A stretch of DNA of 64,000 bases, taken from Oceanobacillus halotolerans. Its GTDB lineage: Bacteria; Bacillota; Bacilli; Bacillales; Amphibacillaceae. Shown here piece by piece: positions 9,811-18,912 of the stretch; the first letter of the stretch is position 1; each line of letters opens with the position of its first letter. Made by a program: the position numbers and the translations under genes. The stretch spans positions 56,194-120,193 of the forward strand of contig NZ_WIXL01000008.1 in the NCBI RefSeq assembly GCF_010993955.1. Direction: 5' to 3'. The notes under the pieces are model-generated. The model did not search any database. It had not been told where the DNA came from and was given only the letters and a program-made list of their open reading frames with translations.

Positions 9811-10749
9811 TTGCAAACGATTGAATTGATCTATCCTCATACGTTTATTCAAGAAGATCTACCGGAAACTATAGCAGCTATCGGTTTTTTTGATGGGATA
9901 CATAAGGGACACCAAAAAGTTATTCAAACTGCTAGCCAAAAAGCAAAAGAGCAACAGATGGAAACAGCTGTTATTACGTTCTATCCTCATCCATCAGTGG
10001 TATTAAGTAAGGGGACAAAAGATGTAAAATATATTACCCCTTTCCGAGAGAAGCAAGAAATTTTAGAAGCACTTGGTGTAGATCGGCTTTATATTATTAC
10101 GTTTGATATATCACTTGCCTCGTTAGCACCAGAACAGTTTATTAAACATTTCATTATTGGATTGAATATTAAACATTTAGTTGCAGGTTTCGATTTTACG
10201 TATGGTCATAAAGGAAAAGGAAATATGCAAGTAATAGCGGATCACGCTAAAGGTTTCTTTGATTATACAACCATCGACAAAGTTACTTCAAATGAACAAA
10301 AGGTTAGTTCTACTAGAATCCGAGAACTCTTGCAACAAGGTGACATGGAGGAAGCTAATTACCTATTAGGGAGACCCTTAAGTACTTATGGTACTGTTGT
10401 TGAAGGTGAACAACGAGGTAGAACAATTGGTTATCCGACTGCTAATTTACGTGTGAGTCCAGATGCTTTATTACCTAAAAACGGTGTTTACGCTGTAAAA
10501 GTGCAGTATAGGGGAGATATATACGAGGCAATGGCAAGTATTGGTGTGAAGCCAACCTTTACATCAGATATTATCGAGCCAATTGTAGAGGTTCATATAT
10601 TTGATGTTACCCATAATTTGTATGGAGAAGAATTAAAAGTGTTTTGGTACAAATTTATTCGAAATGAAGAAAAGTTTAGTGGAGTAGATGAACTGGTCGA
10701 AGAAATCACAAATGATGAAAAGATTATTCGTCAATATTTTGCTAAATAA
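9811..10749 (+). CDS. ribF: Bifunctional riboflavin kinase / FAD synthetase
   Basis: Converts riboflavin to FMN and then FAD. The N-terminal nucleotidyltransferase domain has GFFDGIHKGH and the later VSSTRIRELL; the C-terminal riboflavin kinase domain has GRTIGYPTANL and the YEAMASIGVKPTF segment. Length is 312 residues, close to B. subtilis RibC (316). The start is TTG at 9811 with a weak TAGGTGA upstream. A repeat element now separates it from rpsO. Confidence 0.94.
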   Translation: MQTIELIYPHTFIQEDLPETIAAIGFFDGIHKGHQKVIQTASQKAKEQQMETAVITFYPHPSVVLSKGTKDVKYITPFREKQEILEALGVDRLYIITFDISLASLAPEQFIKHFIIGLNIKHLVAGFDFTYGHKGKGNMQVIADHAKGFFDYTTIDKVTSNEQKVSSTRIRELLQQGDMEEANYLLGRPLSTYGTVVEGEQRGRTIGYPTANLRVSPDALLPKNGVYAVKVQYRGDIYEAMASIGVKPTFTSDIIEPIVEVHIFDVTHNLYGEELKVFWYKFIRNEEKFSGVDELVEEITNDEKIIRQYFAK

Positions 10750-10750
10750 T

Positions 10751-11120
10751 AGGAACAAAAGCTAGAAGCGTCTTGATTATCCCGATTAGAAAGCTTGGCT
10801 TGTCGCCAAGTTTTAATGGGGAAAGCCTTAGCTGCACTTATGCAGTAAGTAGTTTCTTATCTGCCAAGCATAAGTCAAGCCTTGAGGTGGTGCTTTTTGC
10901 GCGTAATGTGGCTTGACTTATGAACTCGAGGGGGTAGGCGCTGGCCGATGAAAACTCGGGCATCCTTATTTCTATCGGCACTAGGAGTCAATCGCTCTCA
11001 CTGGCTAAAATCGTCACGTCAATCGCAACGCCAGCACTAGGACGTCAATCGCTCGAAGCTGGACGTGGCTTTTCCTATGAGAGGTAGTAATGAGGCCAAC
11101 TTTTTTATACTTTCTTGTAA
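10751..11120 (+). repeat. Dispersed repeat family A, copy upstream of rpsO
   Basis: Begins AGGAACAAAAGCTAGAAG and ends with GCTGGACGTGGCTTTTCCTA followed by GGCCAACTTTTTTATACTTT. The interior shares with the other copies a TTGGCTTGTCGCCAAG hairpin, GCACTTATGCAGTAAG, GGTGCTTTTTGCGCGTAATG and CTCGAGGGGGTAGGCGCTGG. The GC content is higher than in flanking genes and no convincing ORF is present. It fills the ribF-rpsO gap up to the rpsO promoter. Confidence 0.8.
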
Positions 11121-11154
11121 AAAAAACCAATTCTAGTATTTTCACAGTTTATCC

Positions 11155-11183
11155 TTGCATTTCTCGTCTAAATCATGTAATCT
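11155..11183 (+). promoter_or_regulatory. Putative sigma-A promoter of rpsO
   Basis: TTGCAT (11155-11160), 17-nt spacer, TAATCT (11178-11183). The match is moderate, but the position fits a leader of about 80 nt before rpsO. Confidence 0.45.
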
Positions 11184-11189
11184 AAGGAA

Positions 11190-11270
11190 CGTAAAACCTT
11201 CTCTTGGCAAATCGAAACTCCGACGTTTGCTAGGGGATAGGGGATATGAAAATAATAGGAGGTGCGCCAA
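11190..11270 (+). promoter_or_regulatory. Possible S15 autoregulatory leader of rpsO
   Basis: Between the putative promoter and the start codon, GGCAAATCG pairs with CGACGTTTGCT around the loop AAACTC, and TCTCT can extend the stem by pairing with AGGGGA. Firmicute rpsO mRNAs are known to carry structured S15-binding leaders, so this is a reasonable candidate, but no covariation can be judged here. Confidence 0.4.
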
Positions 11271-11540
11271 ATGGCTATCACAAAAGAACGTAAAAATGAA
11301 ATCATTAATGAATTCAAAGTTCATGACAATGACACTGGTTCTCCAGAGGTACAAATTGCAGTACTTACGGAAGAAATCACTAAATTGAATGAGCATTTAC
11401 GTACCCATAAAAAGGACCATCACTCACGTCGTGGGCTCTTAAAAATGGTTGGTAAACGTCGTAATTTACTTAATTACCTACGTAAAAAAGATGTTACACG
11501 TTACCGTGAACTAATTAAAAGGCTGGGACTACGTCGCTAG
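11271..11540 (+). CDS. rpsO: Small ribosomal subunit protein S15 (uS15)
   Basis: Primary-binding 30S protein that contacts the central domain of 16S rRNA. The 89 residues start [11 protein letters not shown] and contain the conserved [14 protein letters not shown] and [29 protein letters not shown] lies upstream of the ATG at 11271; an in-frame ATG 9 nt earlier overlaps the ribosome site and is rejected. The gene has its own promoter and terminator and is bracketed by two direct copies of repeat family A. Confidence 0.98.
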   Translation: MAITKERKNEIINEFKVHDNDTGSPEVQIAVLTEEITKLNEHLRTHKKDHHSRRGLLKMVGKRRNLLNYLRKKDVTRYRELIKRLGLRR

Positions 11541-11544
11541 TAAG

Positions 11545-11574
11545 AAAAAAGCAGGAGCAATCCTGCTTTTTTTG
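11545..11574 (+). terminator. Terminator of rpsO
   Basis: AAAAAAGCAGGA (11545-11556) pairs perfectly with TCCTGCTTTTTT (11561-11572) over a GCAA tetraloop; the stem ends in the T-run. Confidence 0.92.
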
Positions 11575-11603
11575 CAGAGAAAATAATTTTTTCTCTATCT
11601 ATC

Positions 11604-11900
11604 AGAACAAAAGCTAGAAGAGCCTTGATCACCCCCGATTAGAAAACTTGGCTTGTCGCCAAGTGGCGAAAGCCTTAGTTGCACTTATGCAGTAAGAAAG
11701 TTTTCTTATCTGCCAAGCCTCGACCTGGTGCTTTTTGCGCGTAATGTGGATTGACTTATGACCTCGAGGGGGTAGGCGCTGGCCGATGAAAATTCATGCG
11801 TCCTTATTTCTGTCGGAACTAGGACATCAATCGCTCGGAGTTGGACGTGGCCTTTCCTATAAAAGAGTAATAAGGCCAACTTTTTATACTTTCAAAAAAG
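11604..11900 (+). repeat. Dispersed repeat family A, copy between rpsO and pnp
   Basis: Starts GAACAAAAGCTAGAAG and ends GTTGGACGTGGCCTTTCCTA, then GGCCAACTTTTTATACTTTC. It is colinear with the copy upstream of rpsO, in the same orientation, but shorter in the middle. It contains the TTGGCTTGTCGCCAAG hairpin and the CTCGAGGGGGTAGGCGCTGG block. Confidence 0.8.
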
Positions 11901-11926
11901 GTTTTTCTTTTAAATACAATAAATAA

Positions 11927-12117
11927 GGCTGTTTTCTAAAAGATTAAGCATAGTTGATAAATGATGCGTCTTAACTTACCGTTCCAGCAGAACATTTCGC
12001 TTTCACACAGCATTGAATTGCACTCATCTTTAAAAGGATCGAAGTAAAGGAAGTTGAATAACGACGCATTATATAGAAGAAGAAACATTAAAAATAACAA
12101 AGAATACGAAAAGAGCT
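11927..12117 (-). mobile_element. MITE-like element, short form (about 190 bp)
   Basis: Left edge GGCTGTTTTCTAAAAGATTA, right edge AACAAAGAATACGAAAAGAG followed by CT. These are the two family ends in reverse orientation. The flanks ATAAATAA and TTAAACAA agree at 6 of 8 positions, so the target duplication looks decayed. There is no coding capacity. It sits between the repeat A copy and pnp. Confidence 0.7.
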
Positions 12118-12244
12118 TAAACAAAGTGCTCTTCTAAAAGGTCATCTAATCATGCAGTAAAATTTTACTTACATAAAATTTACAATTACGCTTATAAACT
12201 ATAAAATGAGAGATAGAATGTTTAAAGAAAGGAGTACAACATAC

Positions 12245-14362
12245 ATGGCAGAAGAAGAAAAACAAGAATTCTCCACTGAAATTGCTGGTAAACCATTTAT
12301 CGTCGAAACTGGAGAATTAGCAAAACAAGCAAATGGTGCATGTATGATCCGTTATGGAGATACATCTGTATTATCTGTAGCGACTGCATCAAATGAACCA
12401 AAAGATTTACCTTTTTTTCCATTAACCGTAAATTATGAGGAGCGGCTATATGCTGTCGGAAAAATTCCAGGGGGTTTCATTAAAAGGGAAGGAAGACCAA
12501 GTGAAAAAGCGATTCTGTCGTCCAGATTAATTGATCGTCCAATTCGTCCGATGTTTCCAGACGGATTTCGAAATGAAGTACAAGTGATCAGTACGGTTAT
12601 GAGTGTGGATCAGGATTGTTCATCTGAAATAGCTGCGATGATTGGTTCATCCATTGCCTTAAGCATTTCAGATATCCCATTTGCTGAACCAATTGCAGGT
12701 GTTCATGTTGGACGAGTTGATGGTGAATTTGTCATTAATCCAACCATTGAACAAGAGGAAAAAAGTGATATTGATTTAACGGTTGCAGGTACAAAAGATG
12801 CCATAAACATGGTAGAAGCTGGTGCAAATGAAGTACCAGAAGAAGTGATGTTAGAGGCTATCATGTTTGGTCATGAAGAAATTAAACGACTTGTTGCCTT
12901 TCAAGAAGAAATTGTACAAGCAGTTGGAGCTGAAAAATCAGATGTTAAATTAATTCAATTAGATGAAACTTTAACTGCTAAGGTAGAAGAAGAAGCAAAA
13001 GACAAAATTAAAGAGGCCATACAGGTTAAGGAAAAGCATGCACGTGAACTAGCAATTAGTAATACTAAAGAGGAAGTACTTGCTGCTTATGAAGAAGAAG
13101 AGGAAGAAATTATAAAACAAGTACAATCCATTTTAGATAAGTTAGTTAAAGAAGAAGTTCGCCGACTTATTACAAAAGAAAAAGTACGTCCTGATGGTCG
13201 TAAAATTGATGAAATACGTCCTCTTTCTTCTCGTGTACGTGTACTTCCAAGAACGCATGGTTCAGGTTTATTTACAAGAGGACAGACACAAGCACTCAGC
13301 ATTTGTACATTAGGTGCATTAGGAGATGTACAAATACTAGATGGGCTTGATTTGGAAGAATCAAAGCGGTTTATGCATCACTATAATTTTCCACAATATA
13401 GTGTAGGGGAAACAGGTCCTATTAGAGGCCCTGGTCGTCGTGAGATTGGTCATGGAGCATTAGGGGAACGGGCACTTGAAAAAGTAGTTCCTTCTGAAAA
13501 AGAGTTTCCATACACCATTCGTTTAGTTTCCGAAGTATTAGAATCCAATGGCTCTACTTCCCAAGCAAGTATTTGTGCGAGTACACTAGCAATGATGGAT
13601 GCAGGCGTTCCAATTAAATCACCAGTTGCAGGTATAGCAATGGGGCTAGTGAAGTCTGGGGATGACTATACGATCCTTACAGATATTCAGGGGATGGAAG
13701 ATGCTTTAGGTGACATGGACTTTAAAGTAGCTGGGACAGAGCAAGGTGTTACAGCATTGCAAATGGACATTAAGATTGATGGTCTATCACGTGATATTTT
13801 AGAAGAAGCACTAAACCAAGCGAAAAAAGGCCGTATGCAAATATTAGATTCAATGTTAGCTACCATCCGGGAACCTAATGCCGAACTTTCGCAATATGCG
13901 CCGAAGATTTTAACGATGAGTATTAATCCAGATAAAATTCGTGATGTAATCGGTCCAAGTGGTAAACAAATTAATAAGATTATTGATGAAACAGGCGTTA
14001 AAATTGATATTGAACAAGATGGTAAAATTTTCATTTCATCTACGGATGCGAAAATGAACGATAAAGCTAAGCAAATTATTGAAGATTTGGTTCGTGAAGT
14101 CCAAGTTGGTGAAATGTATTTAGGGAAAGTAAAACGAATCGAAAAATTTGGTGCTTTTGTTGAACTGTTTAAAGGTAAAGATGGCCTTGTTCATATTTCT
14201 GAACTAGCTGAGGAACGTATTAACAAAGTAGAAGATGTCGTCTCAATTGGTGATGAAATCCTAGTAAAAGTAAAAGAGATTGATAATCAAGGTCGTGTTA
14301 ATGTTTCCCGTAAGGCAGTTTTAAAAGAACAAAAGGACAAGGAAGCTAAATCTAAATCGTAA
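12245..14362 (+). CDS. pnp: Polyribonucleotide nucleotidyltransferase
   Basis: Phosphorolytic 3'-5' exoribonuclease of mRNA decay, a partner of RNase Y. The 705 residues contain two RNase PH domains flanking a helical linker (the second includes [13 protein letters not shown] and [11 protein letters not shown]), then a KH domain with [20 protein letters not shown] and an S1 domain with [21 protein letters not shown] 12245 has AGAAAGGAG upstream and gives the same length as B. subtilis PnpA; an in-frame ATG at 12206 lacks a site. Repeats separate it from rpsO. Confidence 0.98.
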   Translation: MAEEEKQEFSTEIAGKPFIVETGELAKQANGACMIRYGDTSVLSVATASNEPKDLPFFPLTVNYEERLYAVGKIPGGFIKREGRPSEKAILSSRLIDRPIRPMFPDGFRNEVQVISTVMSVDQDCSSEIAAMIGSSIALSISDIPFAEPIAGVHVGRVDGEFVINPTIEQEEKSDIDLTVAGTKDAINMVEAGANEVPEEVMLEAIMFGHEEIKRLVAFQEEIVQAVGAEKSDVKLIQLDETLTAKVEEEAKDKIKEAIQVKEKHARELAISNTKEEVLAAYEEEEEEIIKQVQSILDKLVKEEVRRLITKEKVRPDGRKIDEIRPLSSRVRVLPRTHGSGLFTRGQTQALSICTLGALGDVQILDGLDLEESKRFMHHYNFPQYSVGETGPIRGPGRREIGHGALGERALEKVVPSEKEFPYTIRLVSEVLESNGSTSQASICASTLAMMDAGVPIKSPVAGIAMGLVKSGDDYTILTDIQGMEDALGDMDFKVAGTEQGVTALQMDIKIDGLSRDILEEALNQAKKGRMQILDSMLATIREPNAELSQYAPKILTMSINPDKIRDVIGPSGKQINKIIDETGVKIDIEQDGKIFISSTDAKMNDKAKQIIEDLVREVQVGEMYLGKVKRIEKFGAFVELFKGKDGLVHISELAEERINKVEDVVSIGDEILVKVKEIDNQGRVNVSRKAVLKEQKDKEAKSKS

Positions 14363-14370
14363 TATAAAAC

Positions 14371-14399
14371 AAGAAGCTGGCAAACCAGTTTCTTTTTTT
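14371..14399 (+). terminator. Terminator of pnp
   Basis: AAGAAGCTGG (14371-14380) pairs with CCAGTTTCTT (14385-14394, one G-T pair) over a CAAA loop, then TTTTT. Confidence 0.88.
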
Positions 14400-14471
14400 A
14401 TTCTAAGGATATTCATTTTTCATATCTTGTCCCCCTCCTTCATAAGAATGAAGAGAGGAGGAGGCATGGAT

Positions 14472-15428
14472 ATGTATCGTTATGGTAAATATATTCATAT
14501 GATCGTGTTTGCTTTTGTTGTTCTAATAACATTTAATTATGATTATAATCCATTTGAACTAAATGAGAGGATGGATGATTTTCAATTTACGGAAGGTGTA
14601 GCAAAGACGGAGGATCCCTTGTACATCGAAATATCAGAAAAAAGCTATGACTATACTGAACCTCCTCAAGATGCTGTGATTGATGAGGTATGGAAAAAGA
14701 TGCCTGGTCTAAATGGACTAGAAGTGGATATCGATAAATCGTATAAACAAATGAAAAAGGAGAAAACATTTAATGAGTCATTACTTGTATTTAATGAAAT
14801 TCCACCAGATGTAACATTAAAGGATTTACCAGCTGCACCGATCTATCGGGGACATCCCGAAAAAGACATGGTTTCCTTCTTAATTAATGTTTCTTGGGGT
14901 GGAGAACATATCCCACACATATTGAACGTGTTGAAAAAACATGATGTGAAAGCAGCATTTTTTATAGAAGGTAAGTGGGCAAAAGAGAATTCTGATTACG
15001 TCAAAATGATTGATGAACAAAATCATGTGATTGGTAATCACGCATATAATCATCCTAATATGGAACGATTATCTAAACAAGAAGTACGGGAACAACTGAC
15101 ACAAACAAATGAAATTATTAAGGCAATTATAGGTGAAACTCCAAAGTGGTTTGCACCACCAAGTGGTAATTACAATGATCAAGTGGTGGATGTGGCATAT
15201 GATTTAAAAATGGAAACGATTCTTTGGAGTGTAGATACAATTGATTGGAAGAATCCGTCAGTTTCTGTTATGATAAACCGCATAAATAATAAAATCCACC
15301 CAGGTGCAATGGTTTTAATGCATCCTACATCGTCCATTGCACAGGGGTTAGAAGAAATAATTGTCACGATACAAGATAAAGGGTATAGAATAGGCCCAAT
15401 TGACAAATTATTGAGTGAAGAAAGGTAA
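14472..15428 (+). CDS. ylxY: YlxY-type polysaccharide deacetylase-like protein
   Basis: Predicted membrane-anchored NodB-fold protein: an N-terminal hydrophobic segment (HMIVFAFVVLITF) is followed by an extracytoplasmic deacetylase domain. The usual metal-binding TFDDGP motif is replaced by NVSWGGE, while the HxxxH motif is kept as GNHAYNHPN, so catalysis in the standard way is doubtful. ATG 14472 lies 7 nt after AGGAGG; ATG 14466 is an alternative. Its end lies close to mlpA. In B. subtilis ylxY holds the same place, and a sporulation role is possible but not shown. Confidence 0.85.
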   Translation: MYRYGKYIHMIVFAFVVLITFNYDYNPFELNERMDDFQFTEGVAKTEDPLYIEISEKSYDYTEPPQDAVIDEVWKKMPGLNGLEVDIDKSYKQMKKEKTFNESLLVFNEIPPDVTLKDLPAAPIYRGHPEKDMVSFLINVSWGGEHIPHILNVLKKHDVKAAFFIEGKWAKENSDYVKMIDEQNHVIGNHAYNHPNMERLSKQEVREQLTQTNEIIKAIIGETPKWFAPPSGNYNDQVVDVAYDLKMETILWSVDTIDWKNPSVSVMINRINNKIHPGAMVLMHPTSSIAQGLEEIIVTIQDKGYRIGPIDKLLSEER

Positions 15429-15459
15429 GAATGAACTAGTACACATAGGAGGATCTATT

Positions 15460-16683
15460 GTGATTGAAAAACATACAAGTAAAAATGGTCTACGAATTGT
15501 AACGGAACATATCCCAACAGTTCGTTCTGTTACCATTGGAATATGGATATTAACTGGATCTAGAAATGAATCAGAAAAAAATAATGGTATTTCTCATTTT
15601 TTAGAGCACATGTTTTTTAAAGGAACGGAAAATCGCTCTGCCAAAGACATTGCTGAAGCATTCGATGCTGTTGGAGGCCAGGTTAATGCATTTACATCTA
15701 AGGAGTATACATGTATTTATGCAAAAGTAATTGATACACACAAAGAATATGCTCTTGATATTTTAGCAGATATGTTCTTCCATTCCTCCTTTGATGCGGA
15801 GGAAATGGAACGGGAAAAGAAAGTCGTACTAGAAGAAATTAAAATGTATGAAGATACACCAGATGATATTGTCCATGATTTGTTAGCACGTGCATCATTT
15901 GGCGACCATCCATTAGGCCATCCTATATTAGGAACAGAAAAGCAGCTACAATCTTTTACACCTGACCACCTACATCAATATATGAACAGTCGTTATACAC
16001 CAGAGAATGTAGTGGTATCTGTAGCTGGGAATGTGGATGATGCATTTGTAAAAAAAATTGATCAATATTTTGGAAACTATACGACGGAAGCAGGAACGAC
16101 TAAGATAGATAAACCAACTTTCCTGGGCAATCATATCGAACGAAATAAAGATACCGAACAAGCCCATCTATGTATTGGCTATAATGGACTTTCGGTAGAA
16201 GATGAGGCTATTTATAGCCTGATTGTAATGAATAACGTTCTTGGAGGTTCAATGAGTTCAAGGTTATTTCAAGAAGTCCGTGAAGAACAGGGACTAGCAT
16301 ATGCCGTGTTTTCCTACCATTCTTCGTTCCTGGATCATGGATTGTTGACCATTTATGGTGGAACAGGAAAAGAGCAGCTCCCACTGCTGCAGGATACAAT
16401 CCACAAAACGGTTGATACACTGCGAAAAGAAGGATTAACAAATAAAGAACTAAATAATAGTAAAGAACAACTTAAAGGCAACTTGATGCTAAGTTTGGAA
16501 AGTACAAATAGTCGGATGAGTCGCAATGGTAAAAATGAATTATTATTACAACGTCATCGTACATTAGATGAAATGATTCATCAAATTGATGCTGTTGATC
16601 ATGATTCAATTAGCCATGTGATCCAAACTGTATTTAATCAACCAAATGCAACAGCTTTAATAGCACCTGAGAAGCAAAAATAA
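15460..16683 (+). CDS. mlpA: M16 family zinc peptidase MlpA
   Basis: Processing-peptidase-like enzyme of the pitrilysin/M16 family. The inverted zinc motif HFLEH is present (GISHFLEHMFFKGT) with the downstream glutamate in the EMEREKKVVLEEIKMYED region. The start is GTG 15460 with AGGAGG 7 nt upstream, giving 407 residues, close to the B. subtilis protein. The frame is open back to 15415 inside ylxY, but that is not used here. Two further M16 homologues (ymfF, ymfH) lie about 15 kb away. Confidence 0.93.
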   Translation: MIEKHTSKNGLRIVTEHIPTVRSVTIGIWILTGSRNESEKNNGISHFLEHMFFKGTENRSAKDIAEAFDAVGGQVNAFTSKEYTCIYAKVIDTHKEYALDILADMFFHSSFDAEEMEREKKVVLEEIKMYEDTPDDIVHDLLARASFGDHPLGHPILGTEKQLQSFTPDHLHQYMNSRYTPENVVVSVAGNVDDAFVKKIDQYFGNYTTEAGTTKIDKPTFLGNHIERNKDTEQAHLCIGYNGLSVEDEAIYSLIVMNNVLGGSMSSRLFQEVREEQGLAYAVFSYHSSFLDHGLLTIYGGTGKEQLPLLQDTIHKTVDTLRKEGLTNKELNNSKEQLKGNLMLSLESTNSRMSRNGKNELLLQRHRTLDEMIHQIDAVDHDSISHVIQTVFNQPNATALIAPEKQK

Positions 16684-16711
16684 CCTATGTGTTAACGCAT
16701 AGGTTATTTTT
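16681..16711 (+). terminator. Terminator overlapping the mlpA stop codon
   Basis: TAACCTATG (16681-16689) pairs with CATAGGTTA (16698-16706), followed by TTTTT. The stem includes the TAA stop. Confidence 0.85.
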
Positions 16712-16756
16712 ATACGCATATATTGTAATAATAGCAGTTGCTGGGAGGGGATAGTA

Positions 16757-16990
16757 GTGCGATATAGTGATATTAGTGGGAAAGAAATCGTTAATATCAG
16801 ACATGGATCACGTTTAGGGGTTTTAGGTCAAACTGATTTGGAAATCGATGAAAAGTCTGGTCAAATCCAGTCGTTTATTATCCCAAATTATAAATGGTTT
16901 GGGCTAAAAAAAGAAGGAGAAGAAGAAAAAATACATTGGAATGCGATAAAAAAAATAGGAGAAGATATGATTATGGTCGAAATGGATTAA
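16757..16990 (+). CDS. ymxH: YlmC/YmxH family PRC-barrel protein
   Basis: 77-residue protein of the YlmC/YmxH family (RYSDISGKEIVNIRHGSRLG, later GQIQSFIIPN), a PRC-barrel-like fold conserved in spore-formers. Its function is unknown. The start is GTG after GGGAGGGG. It is a single-gene unit between the mlpA terminator and its own terminator, just upstream of the tandem hairpin repeats and dpaA, as in B. subtilis. Confidence 0.88.
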   Translation: MRYSDISGKEIVNIRHGSRLGVLGQTDLEIDEKSGQIQSFIIPNYKWFGLKKEGEEEKIHWNAIKKIGEDMIMVEMD

Positions 16991-17009
16991 TCCTATTCTA
17001 TTTTTAGGA

Positions 17010-17045
17010 AAGGCTAGTACCTCTTATAGGTACTAGCCTTTTTTT
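17010..17045 (+). terminator. Terminator of ymxH
   Basis: Perfect 13-bp stem AAGGCTAGTACCT (17010-17022) with 17028-17040, 5-nt loop, T-run to 17045. Confidence 0.93.
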
Positions 17046-17046
17046 G

Positions 17047-17289
17047 CACGTTGGGAAAGTATAAAATTTTAGCTAAGGAGTGGACTCGATGTTGCAAAAT
17101 TTTAATGTCCCAAGTATAAGAAAAACTAACACATTCGTTAAAGTACGAGCGAATGCGAGTTTTTCTAACACGTTAGGAAAGTATAAAATTTTAGCTAAGA
17201 AGTAGACTCGACGTTGCTAAAATTTAGATGTCCCAAGTATAAGAAAAACTAACACATTCGCTAAAGGACGAGCGAATGCGAGTTTTTCT
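17047..17289 (+). repeat. Two tandem units of hairpin repeat family D
   Basis: Two units of about 122 bp (17047-17168 and 17169-17289), nearly identical. Each starts CACGTTRGGAAAGTATAAAA and ends with a strong hairpin: in unit 2, AGAAAAACT (17242-17250) pairs with AGTTTTTCT (17281-17289) and CATTCGCT (17255-17262) with AGCGAATG (17271-17278). The hairpin arms end in A- and T-runs, so each unit could terminate transcription in both directions. No coding capacity is seen. Confidence 0.85.
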
Positions 17290-17310
17290 AAGATTTTTTT
17301 AAATGAGAAT

Positions 17311-17338
17311 CACCAACCAATGATAGCAACATAAGCTA
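17311..17338 (+). promoter_or_regulatory. Putative sigma-K promoter of dpaAB
   Basis: CACC (17311-17314), 15-nt spacer, CATAAGCTA (17330-17338) matching the sigma-K -10 consensus CATANNNTA. B. subtilis spoVF (dpaAB) is known to be transcribed in the mother cell by sigma-K, which fits. Confidence 0.65.
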
Positions 17339-17382
17339 TAACGAAATGTAAAAAGTGCATAATCCAGAGAGGTGTTAACATA

Positions 17383-18270
17383 ATGAATCAACATATCGCT
17401 GTAATAGGCGGGGACGCTAGATATTTAGAATTAATTCATCAACTACAAACATTGAACGATACCACTATATATATCATTGGATTCGATAAAATTAACCAAG
17501 GTTTTACAGGGTTAAAGCAGGTTGAATTCTCAGACTTAGAAGTTGATCAGCTAGATGCTGTCGTTTTACCCATAACGGGTACAGATGAAAATGGTAACGT
17601 AGAGACAGTGTTTTCTGATCATACCATTCAATTAACAGAAGATTGGTTTTCACAATTAAGAAAAAATACGATGATCTTCACAGGAATTGCCAACGATTAT
17701 TTAGAGAAGGTATCAGCACATGGAAATCTTTCGTTAATTCCACTTTTAGATCGTGATGATGTAGCTATCTATAATTCCATACCAACTGCCGAAGGAACAA
17801 TCATGATGGCAATTGAACATACTGATTATACTATTCATGATTCACGAGTCATTGTAACTGGATTTGGTAGAGTAGGGCACACCGTTAGTAATAAATTTTC
17901 CGCTCTTGGTGCAAAAGTATCGGTCGCATCCAATAGCATAAAAGAATTAGCTCGAATCACAGAAATGGGTCTAGAAGCAATTCCGCTAAAAGATCTTCAT
18001 TACTATACACATCGATGTGATATTTTAATTAATACCATTCCTGCACATGTCATTACAAAAAAATCTATTCAACATCTTCCCACACATGCACTGATTTATG
18101 ACCTAGCTTCAAAACCTGGTGGCACAGATTTTGATTATGCTGAGCAGCGGGGAATTAAAGCAATCTTAGCAAAGAGTTTACCAGGTGTTGTTGCTCCAAA
18201 AACCGCTGGTAAAATCATAGCGGATGTCATCATTCAATTTATGGAAGATGGAAAGGAGTTAACTGTATGA
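17383..18270 (+). CDS. dpaA: Dipicolinate synthase subunit A
   Basis: With DpaB it makes dipicolinic acid from the DAP-pathway intermediate in the mother cell; the product fills the spore core. The 295 residues show an N-terminal domain (IAVIGGDARYLELI) and a dinucleotide-binding domain with VTGFGRVGHTVSNKF. GAGAGGTG precedes the ATG. It is the first gene of dpaA-dpaB-asd-dapG-dapA, which places DPA synthesis beside its precursor pathway. The stop overlaps the dpaB start as ATGA. Confidence 0.96.
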   Translation: MNQHIAVIGGDARYLELIHQLQTLNDTTIYIIGFDKINQGFTGLKQVEFSDLEVDQLDAVVLPITGTDENGNVETVFSDHTIQLTEDWFSQLRKNTMIFTGIANDYLEKVSAHGNLSLIPLLDRDDVAIYNSIPTAEGTIMMAIEHTDYTIHDSRVIVTGFGRVGHTVSNKFSALGAKVSVASNSIKELARITEMGLEAIPLKDLHYYTHRCDILINTIPAHVITKKSIQHLPTHALIYDLASKPGGTDFDYAEQRGIKAILAKSLPGVVAPKTAGKIIADVIIQFMEDGKELTV

Positions 18271-18872
18271 CATTAGAAGGAAAACGTATCGGTTTTGGTT
18301 TAACTGGGTCTCATTCTACTTATCATAAGGTGATTCCACAAATAGAGCGACTAGTTGACTTAAAGGCAGATGTAGTTCCGATCGTGTCGTATACGGTTAG
18401 GAATACGGATACAAAATTTGGTAAAGCTAATGATCATATTGCAAAAATTGAGGCAATTGCAGGGAAACGTGTCATTTCTACGATACCGGAAGCAGAGCCA
18501 TTAGGTCCAAAAAATCCAGTAGATTGTATGGTCATTGCACCTATGACAGGGAACTCTTTAAGCAAGTTTGCAAATGCTATGAATGATTCACCTGTTTTAA
18601 TGGCGGCAAAATCAACATTAAGAAATGGAAATCCTATTGTGTTAGGTATTTCTACAAATGATGCTCTTGGCTTAAATGGTGTTAACCTAATGCGTTTAAT
18701 GGCCACAAAAGGAATCTATTTTGTTCCATATGGGCAAGATGATCCATTTAAAAAGCCTAATTCCTTAGTATCTCACATGGAATATATACCAAGTACGATT
18801 GAAACTGCTCTTCAAAATGAACAACTCCAACCAATTATTATTCCTCATCATACGTCAAATATGGTAAAATAA
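18267..18872 (+). CDS. dpaB: Dipicolinate synthase subunit B
   Basis: 201-residue flavoprotein-like subunit of dipicolinate synthase. Visible motifs are GKRIGFGLTGSHSTYHKV at the N-terminus and the central VIAPMTGNSLSKFANAMNDS, typical of the flavoprotein fold. It overlaps dpaA by 4 nt, so the two subunits are probably made in equal amounts. The asd start lies 40 nt downstream with its own ribosome site. Confidence 0.95.
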   Translation: MTLEGKRIGFGLTGSHSTYHKVIPQIERLVDLKADVVPIVSYTVRNTDTKFGKANDHIAKIEAIAGKRVISTIPEAEPLGPKNPVDCMVIAPMTGNSLSKFANAMNDSPVLMAAKSTLRNGNPIVLGISTNDALGLNGVNLMRLMATKGIYFVPYGQDDPFKKPNSLVSHMEYIPSTIETALQNEQLQPIIIPHHTSNMVK

Positions 18873-18912
18873 ATTCGTTATATGTTTCATAAGTGTGAAA
18901 GGAGTCATCTAT

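Noticed and set aside
15415..15459. ATG at 15415 as the mlpA start
   Set aside because: It lies inside ylxY without a ribosome site; GTG 15460 has a perfect AGGAGG and fits the family length.
17047..17289. Tandem repeats as a CRISPR array
   Set aside because: Units are 122 bp and almost identical throughout, with no short repeat-unique spacer alternation and no cas genes.
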